Below are positions 16,170 to 26,009 of a stretch of 64,000 nucleotides of DNA, in pieces. The stretch comes from Effusibacillus pohliae DSM 22757. Lineage in GTDB: Bacteria > Bacillota > Bacilli > Tumebacillales > Effusibacillaceae. The number at the start of each line of letters is the position of its first letter. Positions within the stretch are counted from its first letter, which is position 1. Position numbers and translations under genes: made by a program. The stretch covers positions 62,001-126,000 of the forward strand of contig NZ_AQXL01000133.1 in NCBI RefSeq assembly GCF_000376225.1, read 5' to 3'. The notes beneath the pieces are model-generated. The model saw only the letters and a list, made by a program, of their open reading frames with translations. It was not told where the DNA came from and ran no database searches.

Positions 16170-17348
16170 GTGAAAAAAGCGTTTGGTTTTCTCCTCTCTC
16201 TCTGCCTGGCGGGGGCGCTCACCGCCTGTCAATCGGCGGCCACGGGCGGCGGAAAGCAGGCCGGAAATGGCAATCAGGAACCGATCAAAATCGGCGCGGT
16301 GTTCTCCGCTTCCGGCGGCTCCTCGCCGCTTGGCAAGCCGGAGATGGATACGGTGCAGATGCTGGTCGACAAACTGAATACAGCCGGCGGCGTCAAAGGA
16401 CGGCCGATCAAGCTGATCGCCTATGATGACAAGTCGGATCAAAACGAAGCGGTACTGTCCATCAAAAAACTGATGGAACAGGAGAAAGTGGCGGCCGTGA
16501 TCGGCGGGACGTCGAGCGGCAACAGCCTGGCGATGATTCCCCAGGCGGAAAAGTCGAAGATCCCGTTCATCTCGGTGGCGGCCAGCAAAAAAATCGTGCA
16601 GCCCGTCCGCCAGTGGGTGTTTAAAACGGCGCCGAGCGACGATCTGGTGGTGCGCAAGGTGCTCGAATACCTGAAAGCGCAAAATCTGACGAAAGTCGCG
16701 TGGCTGAATGTGGACAACGCGTTCGGTTCCAGCGGTTATGAGGAATTTCAGGCGCTTGCCGGCCAATACGGGATCGAAGCTGTCAGCAAGGAAGTGTTTG
16801 AAGCGACCGTGAATGACGCCAAACCGATGCTGACCCGCGTCAAAAAAGCGAATCCGCAGGCGGTCATTATCTGGGGCACCGCTCAGGAATCGGCCGTTGT
16901 CACCAAGAATGTGAAAGAACTGGGGATCGATGTGCCGGTGATCGAAAGCCACGGCATCGCCACCAAAAAATTTGTCGAACTGAGCGGGGACGCGGCGAAT
17001 GGCGTGATTTTCCCGGCCGGCAAGCTGCTAGTGGTGGATCAGCTGCCTGACCAGGATCCGCAAAAACAGCTGCTCGCCGACTACAAGAAAGGGTTTGAAG
17101 CAAAATTCGGCTATGAAGCAAGCACGTTCGGAGGACATGCCTGGGATGCATTCCAGATTTTGATCAGGGCGATCCAGACGGCCGGTGACGATCCGACGAA
17201 AATCAGGGATACGATCGAACGGAACACAGTCGGGTTTGCGGGAACCGGCGGCATCTTCAACCTGAACGCCAATGACCACAACGGTCTCACCACCCAGGGC
17301 CTGGTGATGATCGAAATCCGGAACGGAACCTGGAAAATCAAACCGTAA
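16170..17348 (+). CDS. Branched-chain-amino-acid-type ABC transporter, substrate-binding lipoprotein
   Basis: A 392-residue LivK-type binding protein. GTG 16170 starts a signal peptide ending in the lipobox LTAC (Cys20), so the mature protein is lipid-anchored outside the membrane. The Leu/Ile/Val-binding fold is seen in IKIGAVFSASGGSSPLG, VIGGTSSGNSLAM and FGGHAWDAFQIL. The ligand need not be an amino acid: it lies directly behind the hpa genes, and related systems take up aromatic acids, so 4-hydroxyphenylacetate or a related compound is plausible. Confidence 0.88.
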   Translation: MKKAFGFLLSLCLAGALTACQSAATGGGKQAGNGNQEPIKIGAVFSASGGSSPLGKPEMDTVQMLVDKLNTAGGVKGRPIKLIAYDDKSDQNEAVLSIKKLMEQEKVAAVIGGTSSGNSLAMIPQAEKSKIPFISVAASKKIVQPVRQWVFKTAPSDDLVVRKVLEYLKAQNLTKVAWLNVDNAFGSSGYEEFQALAGQYGIEAVSKEVFEATVNDAKPMLTRVKKANPQAVIIWGTAQESAVVTKNVKELGIDVPVIESHGIATKKFVELSGDAANGVIFPAGKLLVVDQLPDQDPQKQLLADYKKGFEAKFGYEASTFGGHAWDAFQILIRAIQTAGDDPTKIRDTIERNTVGFAGTGGIFNLNANDHNGLTTQGLVMIEIRNGTWKIKP

Positions 17349-17364
17349 AAAGGGGAGGTTGCGC

Positions 17365-18246
17365 GTGGAAGCCCTCAGCCAGATCCTGCAGTTGCTGTTT
17401 TCCGGTTTGACGATCGGCAGTATTTACGCACTGATCGCGGTCGGCTTTGTGATCACGTACAACATCACGGGCGTGTTGAATTTTGCCCAGGGTGAATTCG
17501 CCATGCTGGGTGCCTTGATCAGCATCAGCCTGGCCGATGCAGGCGTTGTGCTGCCGGTGGCGGTTCTGTTGAGCGTTGCAGGGGTGGTGGCGATCGGAGG
17601 ATTGTTTGAACGGTTGGCGATTTATCCGGCCCGTAGGTCCCCCCTCACAACCCTAATCATCATTACGATCGGTGTCTCCATCGCCCTGCGGGGACTGGCG
17701 TTGTTCATCTGGGGCACAGAGCCGCATTCCCTGCGCCCGTTCAGCGGGCTGCCTTCCCTGCACTGGATGGGGGCAGTGTTGCTGCCGCAAAGCGTCTGGG
17801 CGGTCGCCGTCTCCTGCCTGATGATCGTCACCCTCTACCTGTTTTTTGAGCGGACCTATCTGGGCAAGGCGGTGACGGCGTGCGTGGTCAACCGGTTTGC
17901 GGCCAGACTGATGGGCATCCGTCCGGAGAAAATGTCGCTGGTGGCGATCACGGTCAGCGCCGGTTTGGGAGCGATCGCCGGGATCATCATCGCTCCCATT
18001 TCCGGAGCTTCGTACAACATGGGACTGATGCTGGGAATGAAGGCGTTTGTGGCCGCTGTGATCGGCGGATTGACGAATGCTCCGGCCGCCATTCTGGGCG
18101 GCTTCCTGATCGGAATCGTGGAATCGTTCACCGAAGGGCTGTGGACCACCGGATTCAAGGACGCGATCAGCTTTGGCATTCTGCTGCTGGTTCTGTTTGT
18201 GCTGCCCAACGGGATTTTTGCCAAAGCGACCGGAAAACGGGTATAG
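17365..18246 (+). CDS. livH: LivH-type ABC importer permease
   Basis: A 293-residue inner-membrane permease of the branched-chain amino acid family, with about eight hydrophobic segments. Typical features are the N-terminal GLTIGSIYALIAVGF and NFAQGEFAMLGA and the C-terminal EAA-like region AVIGGLTNAPAAILGG. GTG 17365 lies 6 bases after GGGGAGG; TTG 17359 overlaps that site. It should pair with the permease half of the following fusion protein. Confidence 0.9.
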   Translation: MEALSQILQLLFSGLTIGSIYALIAVGFVITYNITGVLNFAQGEFAMLGALISISLADAGVVLPVAVLLSVAGVVAIGGLFERLAIYPARRSPLTTLIIITIGVSIALRGLALFIWGTEPHSLRPFSGLPSLHWMGAVLLPQSVWAVAVSCLMIVTLYLFFERTYLGKAVTACVVNRFAARLMGIRPEKMSLVAITVSAGLGAIAGIIIAPISGASYNMGLMLGMKAFVAAVIGGLTNAPAAILGGFLIGIVESFTEGLWTTGFKDAISFGILLLVLFVLPNGIFAKATGKRV

Positions 18247-18261
18247 GAGGAGGGCAGTCGC

Positions 18262-20127
18262 ATGCGGAAGCCGGGTTTGTCCGCCGTATCCAGCCGCCGT
18301 TTCAAAGGGAGATGGCTGGTGGCGGGGATGCTGTTGCTGATCCCCGTCATCGCCCCTTCCTCTTATGTGGTGGGAACCTTGAATCTGATCGGTCTGTACG
18401 CTTTGGTCTGCACGGGCCTGACGTTGCTGATGGGGCTGGCCGGCCAGATTTCCCTTGGCCATGCCGCCTTTTACGGAATCGGAGCGTACGTATCGGCCAT
18501 TCTGTCCGTCAAGCTGTCGCTTTCGCCGTGGCTCGGGGTTGTGGTGGGCGCCGTCATCGCCGGGTTGGTGGCCCTGATTGTGGGGATTCCCACACTCAAG
18601 CTGAAGGAGCATTATCTGGCGCTGGCCACTTTGGGATTTGGCGTCATCCTGTTTATCTTCTTCAAACAATTGAAGGAACTGACAGGCGGACTGGACGGAT
18701 TTTACGGAATTCCACCGCTTCGCCTGTTCGGGTGGGAGGTCAACAGTGACGCCAAATTTTACTACCTGGTCTGGCTGTTCGTGCTGGCTGGCATCCTGTT
18801 CGCCAAAAATATCGTGCATTCCCGCGTGGGCCGGGCCCTCCGGTCGATTCACGGCAGTGAAATCGCCGCCGGTGCGGTTGGCGTCAACACGCACAGGTAC
18901 AAAGTCCAGGTGTTTGTGATCAGCGCCGTCTACGCGTCTGTGGCCGGGAGTTTGTACGCGCATTACGTGGCTTTCATCAGCCCGCCGTTGTTCGATGTGA
19001 TGACCTCGATTCATTTTCTGATCATGGTGATTATCGGAGGCGTCGGCCTGATCGAGGGGGCGCTGCTCGGTGCGGCGGTGTTTACTCTGCTGGGGGAAGT
19101 GTTGAAGGAAGTCGTGCCGCTCGTTGTTCATGATGCGGGCGGGGAGTTTGAAATTGTTTTTTTCGGCCTGCTGCTGGTGGTGCTGCTGATCTATATGCCG
19201 GACGGTTTGGGAACGGCGATAAAATCCGCGTGGGCGAAATACGGAAGCAGATGGAAGAAAAAAGGCACATTAAGCAATGCCGGTGGGGCTGTGCCGACGC
19301 CGGTCGCGCTCGCTGTACCGCCCAGACTGGAACGAAAAAAACCGACGGCTACTGCCCCGACTTTGCTGCAGGTCCGGTCGTTGACGAAATCGTTCGGGGG
19401 CGTGACGGCGGTCAAAGACGTTTCCTTTGACGTCAGACAGGGGGAGATCGTGGCGGTCATTGGCCCCAATGGAGCGGGCAAGACGACCCTGTTCAACCTG
19501 ATCACCGGGATTCTGCCTCCGACTTCCGGCCGCATCCTGTTCGAAAATCGGGACATCACCCGGCTGCAACCGTATCAGATTGCCAGCCTGGGGATCACCC
19601 GCACGTTTCAAAATCTGCAGGTGTTTCCTAACATGACGGTGGTGGAGAATGTGATGACCGGGTTCCACCGCCGGATGCGCACCGGCATGCTGAAAGCGGG
19701 ATTGCGCTGGAAAAGTGTGGATGCGGAAGAAACCGAAGCGTTGCACAGGGCGCTCGCGTGGCTGGACAAAGTCGACTTGTCCCACCGGGCGTATGAGAAT
19801 GCCGCCACGCTTCCCTACGGGAATCAGCGGTTGCTGGAGATCGCCCGGGCAGCCGTTTCGAACCCGAAGCTGATTTTGCTGGATGAACCGATGGCGGGTC
19901 TGAATCCGCAGGAATCCCGGGAACTGGTGGAGATCATCCTGAACATGCGGGAAGACGGAATCACGTTCCTGTTCGTGGAACATGACATGGAAACGGTGAT
20001 GTCGATTGCCGATACAATCGTGGTGCTCGACTACGGTGGAAAGATTGCGGAAGGAACGCCGGAAGCGATCGCTTCCGATCCGCGGGTGATCGCGGCTTAT
20101 CTCGGGGACGAAGAGGAGGTGGTGTGA
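18262..20127 (+). CDS. LivM-LivG fusion: ABC importer permease joined to ATPase
   Basis: A 621-residue protein joining two normally separate subunits. Residues 1 to ~330 are a LivM permease (GLAGQISLGHAAFYGIGAY; VGRALRSIHGSEIAA). After a Pro/Ala-rich linker at about 340-365, residues ~368-621 are a LivG ATPase with Walker A GPNGAGKTT (401-409), a LPYGNQR signature (517-523) and LILLDEPMAGL as Walker B. Frame and coding character are continuous, with no stop at the junction. ATG 18262 follows AGGAGGAGG. The gene overlaps livF by one base. Confidence 0.9.
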   Translation: MRKPGLSAVSSRRFKGRWLVAGMLLLIPVIAPSSYVVGTLNLIGLYALVCTGLTLLMGLAGQISLGHAAFYGIGAYVSAILSVKLSLSPWLGVVVGAVIAGLVALIVGIPTLKLKEHYLALATLGFGVILFIFFKQLKELTGGLDGFYGIPPLRLFGWEVNSDAKFYYLVWLFVLAGILFAKNIVHSRVGRALRSIHGSEIAAGAVGVNTHRYKVQVFVISAVYASVAGSLYAHYVAFISPPLFDVMTSIHFLIMVIIGGVGLIEGALLGAAVFTLLGEVLKEVVPLVVHDAGGEFEIVFFGLLLVVLLIYMPDGLGTAIKSAWAKYGSRWKKKGTLSNAGGAVPTPVALAVPPRLERKKPTATAPTLLQVRSLTKSFGGVTAVKDVSFDVRQGEIVAVIGPNGAGKTTLFNLITGILPPTSGRILFENRDITRLQPYQIASLGITRTFQNLQVFPNMTVVENVMTGFHRRMRTGMLKAGLRWKSVDAEETEALHRALAWLDKVDLSHRAYENAATLPYGNQRLLEIARAAVSNPKLILLDEPMAGLNPQESRELVEIILNMREDGITFLFVEHDMETVMSIADTIVVLDYGGKIAEGTPEAIASDPRVIAAYLGDEEEVV

Positions 20128-20855
20128 TGCTCCGGGTGGAAGGGATCCATACGTATCACGGGTACCTGCATGTTCTAAAAGGGGTCGATTTTCATGTGCG
20201 GCAGGGAGAAATTTTTGCGATTGTCGGCTCCAACGGCGCAGGCAAAAGCACGCTGATGGGCAGCCTGGCCGGCGTGTACCCGCCGCGTACAGGCAGCATT
20301 CTGTTCGAGGGGGAGCGGATTTCCGGCGATTCCGTGGAATCGATCGTCCGCAAGGGAATTTGCCTGGTACCGGAAAGACGTCAGATTTTCGACTCGCTGT
20401 CGGTTCGGGAAAATTTGCTGCTCGGCGCGTATCACCGGTACAGAAACGAGAAGCGGCAAGTGCTGGCCGATCTGGAGCGGGTATTGGCGATTTTCCCCAA
20501 GCTGCAGGAACTGCTGGACCGGCCGGGCGGGCTGCTGAGCGGCGGCGAGCAGCAGATGCTGGCGATTGGACGGGGGATGATGGCCAATCCGAAGCTGATC
20601 CTGTTGGATGAACCGTCTCTTGGGCTGGCCCCGCTGATCGTTAAATCGATCATGGGTGTGCTCAAGCAATTGCGGGATGAACTGGGCGTGACGGTGATTC
20701 TCGTTGAACAGAATGTGAAAGCGGTTTTGCGGATTGCAGACCGTGCCTGCGTGCTGGAACGGGGGGAAATCGTGCTCGCAGGCACCGCCGCTGAACTGAT
20801 GAACAATCCGGATGTGCAGGCGGCGTATCTCGGCAAAGGCAAAAAAGCGATTTGA
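20127..20855 (+). CDS. livF: LivF-type ABC importer ATPase
   Basis: A 242-residue ATPase of the branched-chain amino acid type with Walker A GSNGAGKST, signature LSGGEQQML and Walker B LILLDEPSLGLAP. ATG 20127 overlaps the stop of the fusion gene (TGATG); GTG 20124 is in frame but closer to the AAGAGGAGG site. It forms the second ATPase of the importer encoded from 16170. Confidence 0.9.
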   Translation: MLRVEGIHTYHGYLHVLKGVDFHVRQGEIFAIVGSNGAGKSTLMGSLAGVYPPRTGSILFEGERISGDSVESIVRKGICLVPERRQIFDSLSVRENLLLGAYHRYRNEKRQVLADLERVLAIFPKLQELLDRPGGLLSGGEQQMLAIGRGMMANPKLILLDEPSLGLAPLIVKSIMGVLKQLRDELGVTVILVEQNVKAVLRIADRACVLERGEIVLAGTAAELMNNPDVQAAYLGKGKKAI

Positions 20856-21005
20856 TCGAGGAAATCGCCGGAGTCCTTTGCAGCAGATGGCCGTGATTTA
20901 CCATGGATTGGATGCAGAACAATTTGCCAATACGATTCGCACCCCGAAGCGAGATTCACGTCCGGATTAAATCGAGCCAGTGTCTGCAGACTTTTGGACG
21001 GAGAT

Positions 21006-21034
21006 GTCCCGCGATTCAAGCGGGGCTTTTTTCT
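21006..21034 (+). terminator. Terminator after the ABC importer operon
   Basis: GTCCCGC (21006-21012), loop GATTCAA, GCGGGGC (21020-21026), then six T. The rest of the 287-base gap 20856-21142 shows no gene; an extended -10 promoter lies near its end. Confidence 0.7.
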
Positions 21035-21098
21035 TTTTAATATACTGGGCACTGTGTGTGAGGAGGGATGCGTGTGTGTTTTCCCCATACGCGTTTTT

Positions 21099-21107
21099 TG
21101 GTACACT
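21099..21107 (+). promoter_or_regulatory. Extended -10 promoter of the SWIM/SNF2 operon
   Basis: TGGTACACT (TG at 21099-21100, hexamer TACACT at 21102-21107) lies 35 bases before the start codon. No good -35 hexamer is seen, as usual for extended -10 promoters. Confidence 0.4.
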
Positions 21108-21142
21108 ATCGGTAACGATTTTATGTGACGAGGTAACCCCTT

Positions 21143-22810
21143 ATGTTCCGTTTAAGCATGGAGGATTTAACCAATCGGATTCGTCCCTATTTTCGGGATA
21201 CGATTTTAAAGAGAGGCTGGGACTACTACCTTGCAGATTCGGTAGAAGATCTCGAAATGGAAGGAAAAGCGGTGATCAAGGCGACGGTCTACGGCAGTGA
21301 ACCGTACCAGGTTCGGATCCATCTGGATGCTTTCCCGTCCAGCACGTGCAGCTGCCCTTACGGCGATTACTGCAAGCATATGGCTGCTGTGCTGTTCGAA
21401 GCTTGTGCCGCAGCCGGTTTAACGCCCCGGCAATTTCTGTCCCCGAAACGGAAACGAGCTGGCGGCGCGGACCAGGCCGACACGGATGCCACCGCAATCC
21501 AAGCGGAGGCGGAGATCGCAGCTGCCGCTGTAGAGGCTGCTGCATCCGCGGCTGCCGGGACGGCGCCTTCTCCCGTGCCGAAAACTGCGGGAAGGAGACG
21601 GATCACGGCTCCGCAGGAAACAGGTTCGGTTGCGGAATGGCACTCTTATTTTGAGAAACAGTTTGGCAAACATCCTTTTTACGGAGCGCATTTCTTGGAA
21701 ACGATAACCTTGCAGATCAGAGATCACCTGTTTCCGTTTGCCCAATCATGGAATCCAACGATTCGCTGCCTCTATCAACTGCATGTGAACCTGTTCGTCC
21801 TGAAACTGTGCAGCCAGTTCTATCAAAAATATGAAAATCCGTATGCGTACTACTCCGATCATTCGGCGTACTACAGGGAACAGTCGGTGCGATGCATCGA
21901 GGAGATCATTCGGCTTATCAATCAACCGGACGTTGTGGAAGTCCGGCGGCTGTATTCGCGGCACCTGGTTGAAACGGCCCATTTTTTGGCGGAACACGCT
22001 TTTCCCGGGAAACAAACGCCCATCAACTGGTCGTTTGTCTATCGTTTCCTATGGTGGAGTTGGTTGAATGTGTCAGAGTGGGTGCATGCGGAGCGTCTGC
22101 GGCTGCAGGCGGAACTGAAAAAGCCCGGTCTTCAGCCGATTCGCAAAGATGCGCTGGTGACGGCGTTGGTGCATTTTGAGATTATGGCCGGGAACGATCA
22201 GCAGGCGATGAAAATGGCAGACGAGCAGCTTTCTGTCAAAGATCCCGGCTCTTTTATGGGTTATCTGCATACGTTTTTTGACTTGCAGGAATGGGACAGG
22301 ATGGTCGCCTGGTTACGCTGGATGAAGCCGCTGGTCAAGCACGCGGGGCAACCGTACATGAGTTGGTACTTGCAGTATTGGAGGGAAGTGGGCAAGCAGA
22401 TTGAGACGGAAGCGGAGTGGGTTGAAACCGCGCTATACCTTCTGCCGGACAGTTACAGCTATTATGCCGACTATTTGATGGAGCGGAAACGTTACCGGGA
22501 ATGGGTGGATCTCAATCTGCTGTGCCGACTGTCTCCCTTGCAGGCTGACCCGACTGATTTGAAGCGGGTAGAAGCGCACGACCCGGCGCTGGTGCTCCCC
22601 CTCTATCATCAGGCGATCGACCGTTTTATCGCGGAGAAAAACCGGGATTCCTACAAACAGGCGGTCAAGCTGTTGAAAAAACTGAAACAGCATTACCGGC
22701 GCCTGAAGCAAGAGCAGCGCTGGAACAAGTATATCGCTTTTCTGACCAAACAGTATGCACGATACCGCGCTTTGCAGGAGGAATTAAAGAAAGGAAACAT
22801 CATCGGATGA
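21143..22810 (+). CDS. SWIM zinc-finger protein
   Basis: A 555-residue protein with a SWIM finger near residues 65-85: Cys-Ser-Cys followed by CKH (STCSCPYGDYCKH), a DNA- or protein-binding zinc site. After an Ala/Glu-rich linker (about 95-150) comes a long helical region rich in aromatic residues, without recognised catalytic motifs. Its stop overlaps the start of the SNF2 gene (ATGA), a pairing seen in many Bacilli, so the two proteins probably act together on chromatin-like or stalled nucleoprotein complexes. Confidence 0.82.
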   Translation: MFRLSMEDLTNRIRPYFRDTILKRGWDYYLADSVEDLEMEGKAVIKATVYGSEPYQVRIHLDAFPSSTCSCPYGDYCKHMAAVLFEACAAAGLTPRQFLSPKRKRAGGADQADTDATAIQAEAEIAAAAVEAAASAAAGTAPSPVPKTAGRRRITAPQETGSVAEWHSYFEKQFGKHPFYGAHFLETITLQIRDHLFPFAQSWNPTIRCLYQLHVNLFVLKLCSQFYQKYENPYAYYSDHSAYYREQSVRCIEEIIRLINQPDVVEVRRLYSRHLVETAHFLAEHAFPGKQTPINWSFVYRFLWWSWLNVSEWVHAERLRLQAELKKPGLQPIRKDALVTALVHFEIMAGNDQQAMKMADEQLSVKDPGSFMGYLHTFFDLQEWDRMVAWLRWMKPLVKHAGQPYMSWYLQYWREVGKQIETEAEWVETALYLLPDSYSYYADYLMERKRYREWVDLNLLCRLSPLQADPTDLKRVEAHDPALVLPLYHQAIDRFIAEKNRDSYKQAVKLLKKLKQHYRRLKQEQRWNKYIAFLTKQYARYRALQEELKKGNIIG

Positions 22811-25734
22811 TTGCTCAGGAGACTTTGGCGATTCATTGCAACAGGCTGCAGTCGGGAGATTTTTTTGTCTGGGGCACGGGGGGGAACGATCGGTCTGTAA
22901 GTCCCCACTCTTTCAAAACACAACTGTTCGCATGGCATTACCGGTCTTATTACGGAACGACGCTCGAAGAGGCACAATCGGACGGAAAATGGGGGCTGGT
23001 TCTCGATCCGTTGATGGCCCTCGATTTTTTCGCGTCTCCCGCCCCCTCACTATACGCGAAATTCAGCTGGAGCAGCGAGACGCTGCTGTTGCAGCGGGCG
23101 GCTCAGATCTATCGGACGGCGCTTGCCAACGGCTGGTTTGCTCCGTCATTTGAGAGCTGGCAAGCGGGACGGTTCGGTTGGAAGCTCCTCCTGCCGCCGG
23201 AACTGGAAGCGTCCTACCAACCGCTGTTGCAGGATGCGGAGCGGCAAGGCGTTTCCTATCTGCACGAATGGTTTGAGGCAGTGTTAGCGGAAATGTTACA
23301 GCAGGAACCGGAAGTGGCGGCCGCATGGGAGAAGCTGCAGCAGGAGCATAAGCTGTTGCAGTCGGCTGCGGAACCTGGACAATCGAAACCAGAACAGGCG
23401 TGTCTGGATGAGGAAGAAGAGTGGTTGATCGCAATCGGCTGGAAGCGCGACTCAGTTCCGTTTCGCACCTGCATTCAACTGGTTGAGCCGGAGGGAGAGG
23501 ACGATAGTTGGCAACTGCGGCTGATTTTGCAGGGTAAGGCGGATCCGAATCAGCTGGTGGAAGCCGATTTTCAGGGAACAACGCTGGCTGGAGAGTTGCC
23601 GCCCGAGTGGCAGGAATCTGCAGGTGACCGAATCGCCAAAGATACTGCCAGATGGGTTCGGATCGTCCCGTGGCTCCAATCGGATGATTCCGCCGCAGGC
23701 ATTCGAACGGAACTGAGCGACGAGGAGGCGTGGGAATTTCTCAACGAAAGCTGCCTGCGGCTGATGCAGGCAGGGTATTCCGTATTTTTGCCTGCTTGGT
23801 GGGAGGAGTTGAGGCGGCTTAAGCCGCGATTGAAGGCGAAAATTCAACCGTCAGTCGGTGCAGCGGGGAATTCCTTGTTCGGCTTGGACCAGCTTGTCGA
23901 GTTCGACTGGAAGCTGGCTGTCGGAGATATGGATCTCTCGGAAGCGGAATTCCTCCGGCTGGCTGAGGAGAAAAAGCGGCTTTTGCGGATTCGCGGCAGG
24001 TGGATTCAACTGGATCCCGCTTTTCTCAGCCAGGTGCAGCAGACGATCAAGCGGGTGCAGAAAAAGCAGGGACTGTCCTTGCGCGAAGTGCTGGAACTGC
24101 ATCTGTTGGGTTCCGGAGAGCCGGCGTCCGCTCACCCGGACGGGCAGGGCGGGACTGAGGGCGAATCTGGCGAGCAGGACCAGCTCCGGTTGGAAGTCGA
24201 GTTAAACAGCCATCTGAAAAAATTCATGAAGCAACTGCAGCGGCAGTCGGTTGCACCGCTGGTGCAACCCCCGGCCGAGTTGAACGCAAAACTGCGAACC
24301 TATCAGTTGGAAGGAGTCTCCTGGCTGCTGTTTTTGCGCCAATTCGGGCTGGGCGGTTGTCTTGCTGACGATATGGGGCTGGGCAAGACGATTCAGTTTA
24401 TCTCCTACCTGCTGCATGCGAGAAAAGAGACCTGCACGGGGCCGGCTCTGCTGATCTGTCCCACCTCCGTTTTGGGCAACTGGCAGAAGGAACTCCAGCG
24501 GTTTGCCCCTTCCCTGCGGGTCTATCTGCATTACGGATCACAGCGGGCCAAGGGGGAAGCGTTTGCCGAGACGGTCCAAGACGTCGATCTGGTCATCTCG
24601 TCCTATGCGCTTGCTCATCTCGATCAGGATGAACTGCGGTCGGTGAGATGGGACTGCATCTGTCTCGATGAGGCGCAAAATATCAAAAATCCGCACACCA
24701 AACAAGCCGCGGCGATTCGCAAGCTGGAGGGCGTCCATCGCATCGCCCTCACCGGCACGCCGATCGAAAACCGGTTGACGGAGCTGTGGTCGATTTTCGA
24801 TTTTCTCAATCCTGGTTATCTGGGCAGTCTTCGCTCTTTTACGGAAAAGTATGTCGCCCCGATCGAAAAGAAAAACGACCCTCTGCTGATCAGTCAGGTA
24901 CAGAAGCTGATCCGCCCGTTCTTGCTGCGGCGGGTCAAGAAAGATCCGGCGATTCAACTCGCTCTGCCGGAGAAAAATGAAGCGAAAACCTATGTGTCCC
25001 TGACTCCGGAACAAGCTGCCTTATATGAAAATGTGGTGCAGGATTTGTTCCGCAAGATCGATTCACTAACGGGCATGGAGAAACGAGGCCTGATTCTCGG
25101 CACGCTGACGAAGCTGAAACAGATCTGCGACCATCCGGCCCTGTTTTTGAAAGAGAGAAGTCCGGCATGGAAGCGCCGTTCGAATAAAATCGCCCGGCTG
25201 CTCGAAATGATCCACGAGCTGCGGGAGGAAGGCGACAAGTGCCTGATTTTCACCCAGTTCGTCGAGATGGGGCAATTGCTGCAGGCGATTCTCGAGAAGG
25301 AGCGGCGGGAGCCGGTTCAGTTTCTGCACGGCGGAGTCACGAAGACGGCTAGGGACCAAATGGTCGCCCGCTTTCAGGACGACTCGTTGCCCGCGGAGAA
25401 GCAGTGCGGAATTTTTATCCTGTCGCTAAGAGCGGGCGGAACCGGATTGAACCTGACCGCCGCCAACCATGTGTTCCATTTTGACCGGTGGTGGAATCCG
25501 GCTGTGGAAGATCAGGCCACCGACCGGGCGTTCCGGATCGGGCAGACGAAGGATGTGCAGGTTCACAAGTTCGTTACATTGGGAACGCTGGAAGAACGGA
25601 TCGATGAGATGATCGAACGCAAGCAGGGACTCAGCCGGCAAATTGTCGGAACGGGCGAAAACTGGATCACCGAAATGTCGACCGACGAACTGAGAGAACT
25701 GTTCGCCCTGCGCAAAGAATGGATCGGGAAGTGA
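22807..25734 (+). CDS. SNF2-family DNA-dependent ATPase/helicase
   Basis: A 975-residue Swi2/Snf2 protein. Residues 1 to ~480 hold a bacterial SNF2-associated region. The motor follows: motif I DDMGLGKT (521-528), motif II DEAQ (621-624), motif III LTGTPIENRL, and the C-terminal helicase half with LSLRAGGTGLNLT and the arginine-finger motif ATDRAFRIGQ. It should translocate on double-stranded DNA and displace proteins such as RNA polymerase (HepA/RapA-like role is an inference). It is translationally coupled to the SWIM protein. Confidence 0.92.
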   Translation: MIAQETLAIHCNRLQSGDFFVWGTGGNDRSVSPHSFKTQLFAWHYRSYYGTTLEEAQSDGKWGLVLDPLMALDFFASPAPSLYAKFSWSSETLLLQRAAQIYRTALANGWFAPSFESWQAGRFGWKLLLPPELEASYQPLLQDAERQGVSYLHEWFEAVLAEMLQQEPEVAAAWEKLQQEHKLLQSAAEPGQSKPEQACLDEEEEWLIAIGWKRDSVPFRTCIQLVEPEGEDDSWQLRLILQGKADPNQLVEADFQGTTLAGELPPEWQESAGDRIAKDTARWVRIVPWLQSDDSAAGIRTELSDEEAWEFLNESCLRLMQAGYSVFLPAWWEELRRLKPRLKAKIQPSVGAAGNSLFGLDQLVEFDWKLAVGDMDLSEAEFLRLAEEKKRLLRIRGRWIQLDPAFLSQVQQTIKRVQKKQGLSLREVLELHLLGSGEPASAHPDGQGGTEGESGEQDQLRLEVELNSHLKKFMKQLQRQSVAPLVQPPAELNAKLRTYQLEGVSWLLFLRQFGLGGCLADDMGLGKTIQFISYLLHARKETCTGPALLICPTSVLGNWQKELQRFAPSLRVYLHYGSQRAKGEAFAETVQDVDLVISSYALAHLDQDELRSVRWDCICLDEAQNIKNPHTKQAAAIRKLEGVHRIALTGTPIENRLTELWSIFDFLNPGYLGSLRSFTEKYVAPIEKKNDPLLISQVQKLIRPFLLRRVKKDPAIQLALPEKNEAKTYVSLTPEQAALYENVVQDLFRKIDSLTGMEKRGLILGTLTKLKQICDHPALFLKERSPAWKRRSNKIARLLEMIHELREEGDKCLIFTQFVEMGQLLQAILEKERREPVQFLHGGVTKTARDQMVARFQDDSLPAEKQCGIFILSLRAGGTGLNLTAANHVFHFDRWWNPAVEDQATDRAFRIGQTKDVQVHKFVTLGTLEERIDEMIERKQGLSRQIVGTGENWITEMSTDELRELFALRKEWIGK

Positions 25735-25739
25735 GAGAA

Positions 25740-25943
25740 ATGTCGAGACGAAAACGGGAAAAAACGAAACTGAAGCAGAAGCGGCATCAGAATAAACAGA
25801 AAAACGGTACTTTGCATGCCGGTGAAACAGCGGGCGGGCATGATGTTGCCGGGGCGTTTCCGGCGAACAGTCCGCATCTGCAGGGGATGTCGCCCGCCTG
25901 GCAGCAATTTTACGCGGCGGTGAGCAAAGCGGTGGCGGAGTGA
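25740..25943 (+). CDS. Small basic protein, unknown
   Basis: 67 residues starting at ATG 25740, 5 bases after the SNF2 stop, with a weak GGGAAGTGAG site. The first 25 residues are very basic (RRKREKTKLKQKRHQNKQ) and could bind nucleic acid; the end has a short aromatic segment (SPAWQQFYAAVSKAV). Position suggests co-transcription with the SWIM/SNF2 pair. An upstream in-frame ATG (25719) overlaps the SNF2 gene and lacks a ribosome site. Confidence 0.55.
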   Translation: MSRRKREKTKLKQKRHQNKQKNGTLHAGETAGGHDVAGAFPANSPHLQGMSPAWQQFYAAVSKAVAE

Positions 25944-26009
25944 AGTGTTGTGGGACACACCAGGTGATTGTCAGCCTGTTGAGTGGGCTGTTTTCGTGAG
26001 AGAGGAGAC

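Noticed and set aside
17653-19131. 492-codon open frame on the minus strand
   Set aside because: Antisense to livH and the livM part of the fusion; composition is dominated by Gln/His/Arg/Asp and shows no domain.
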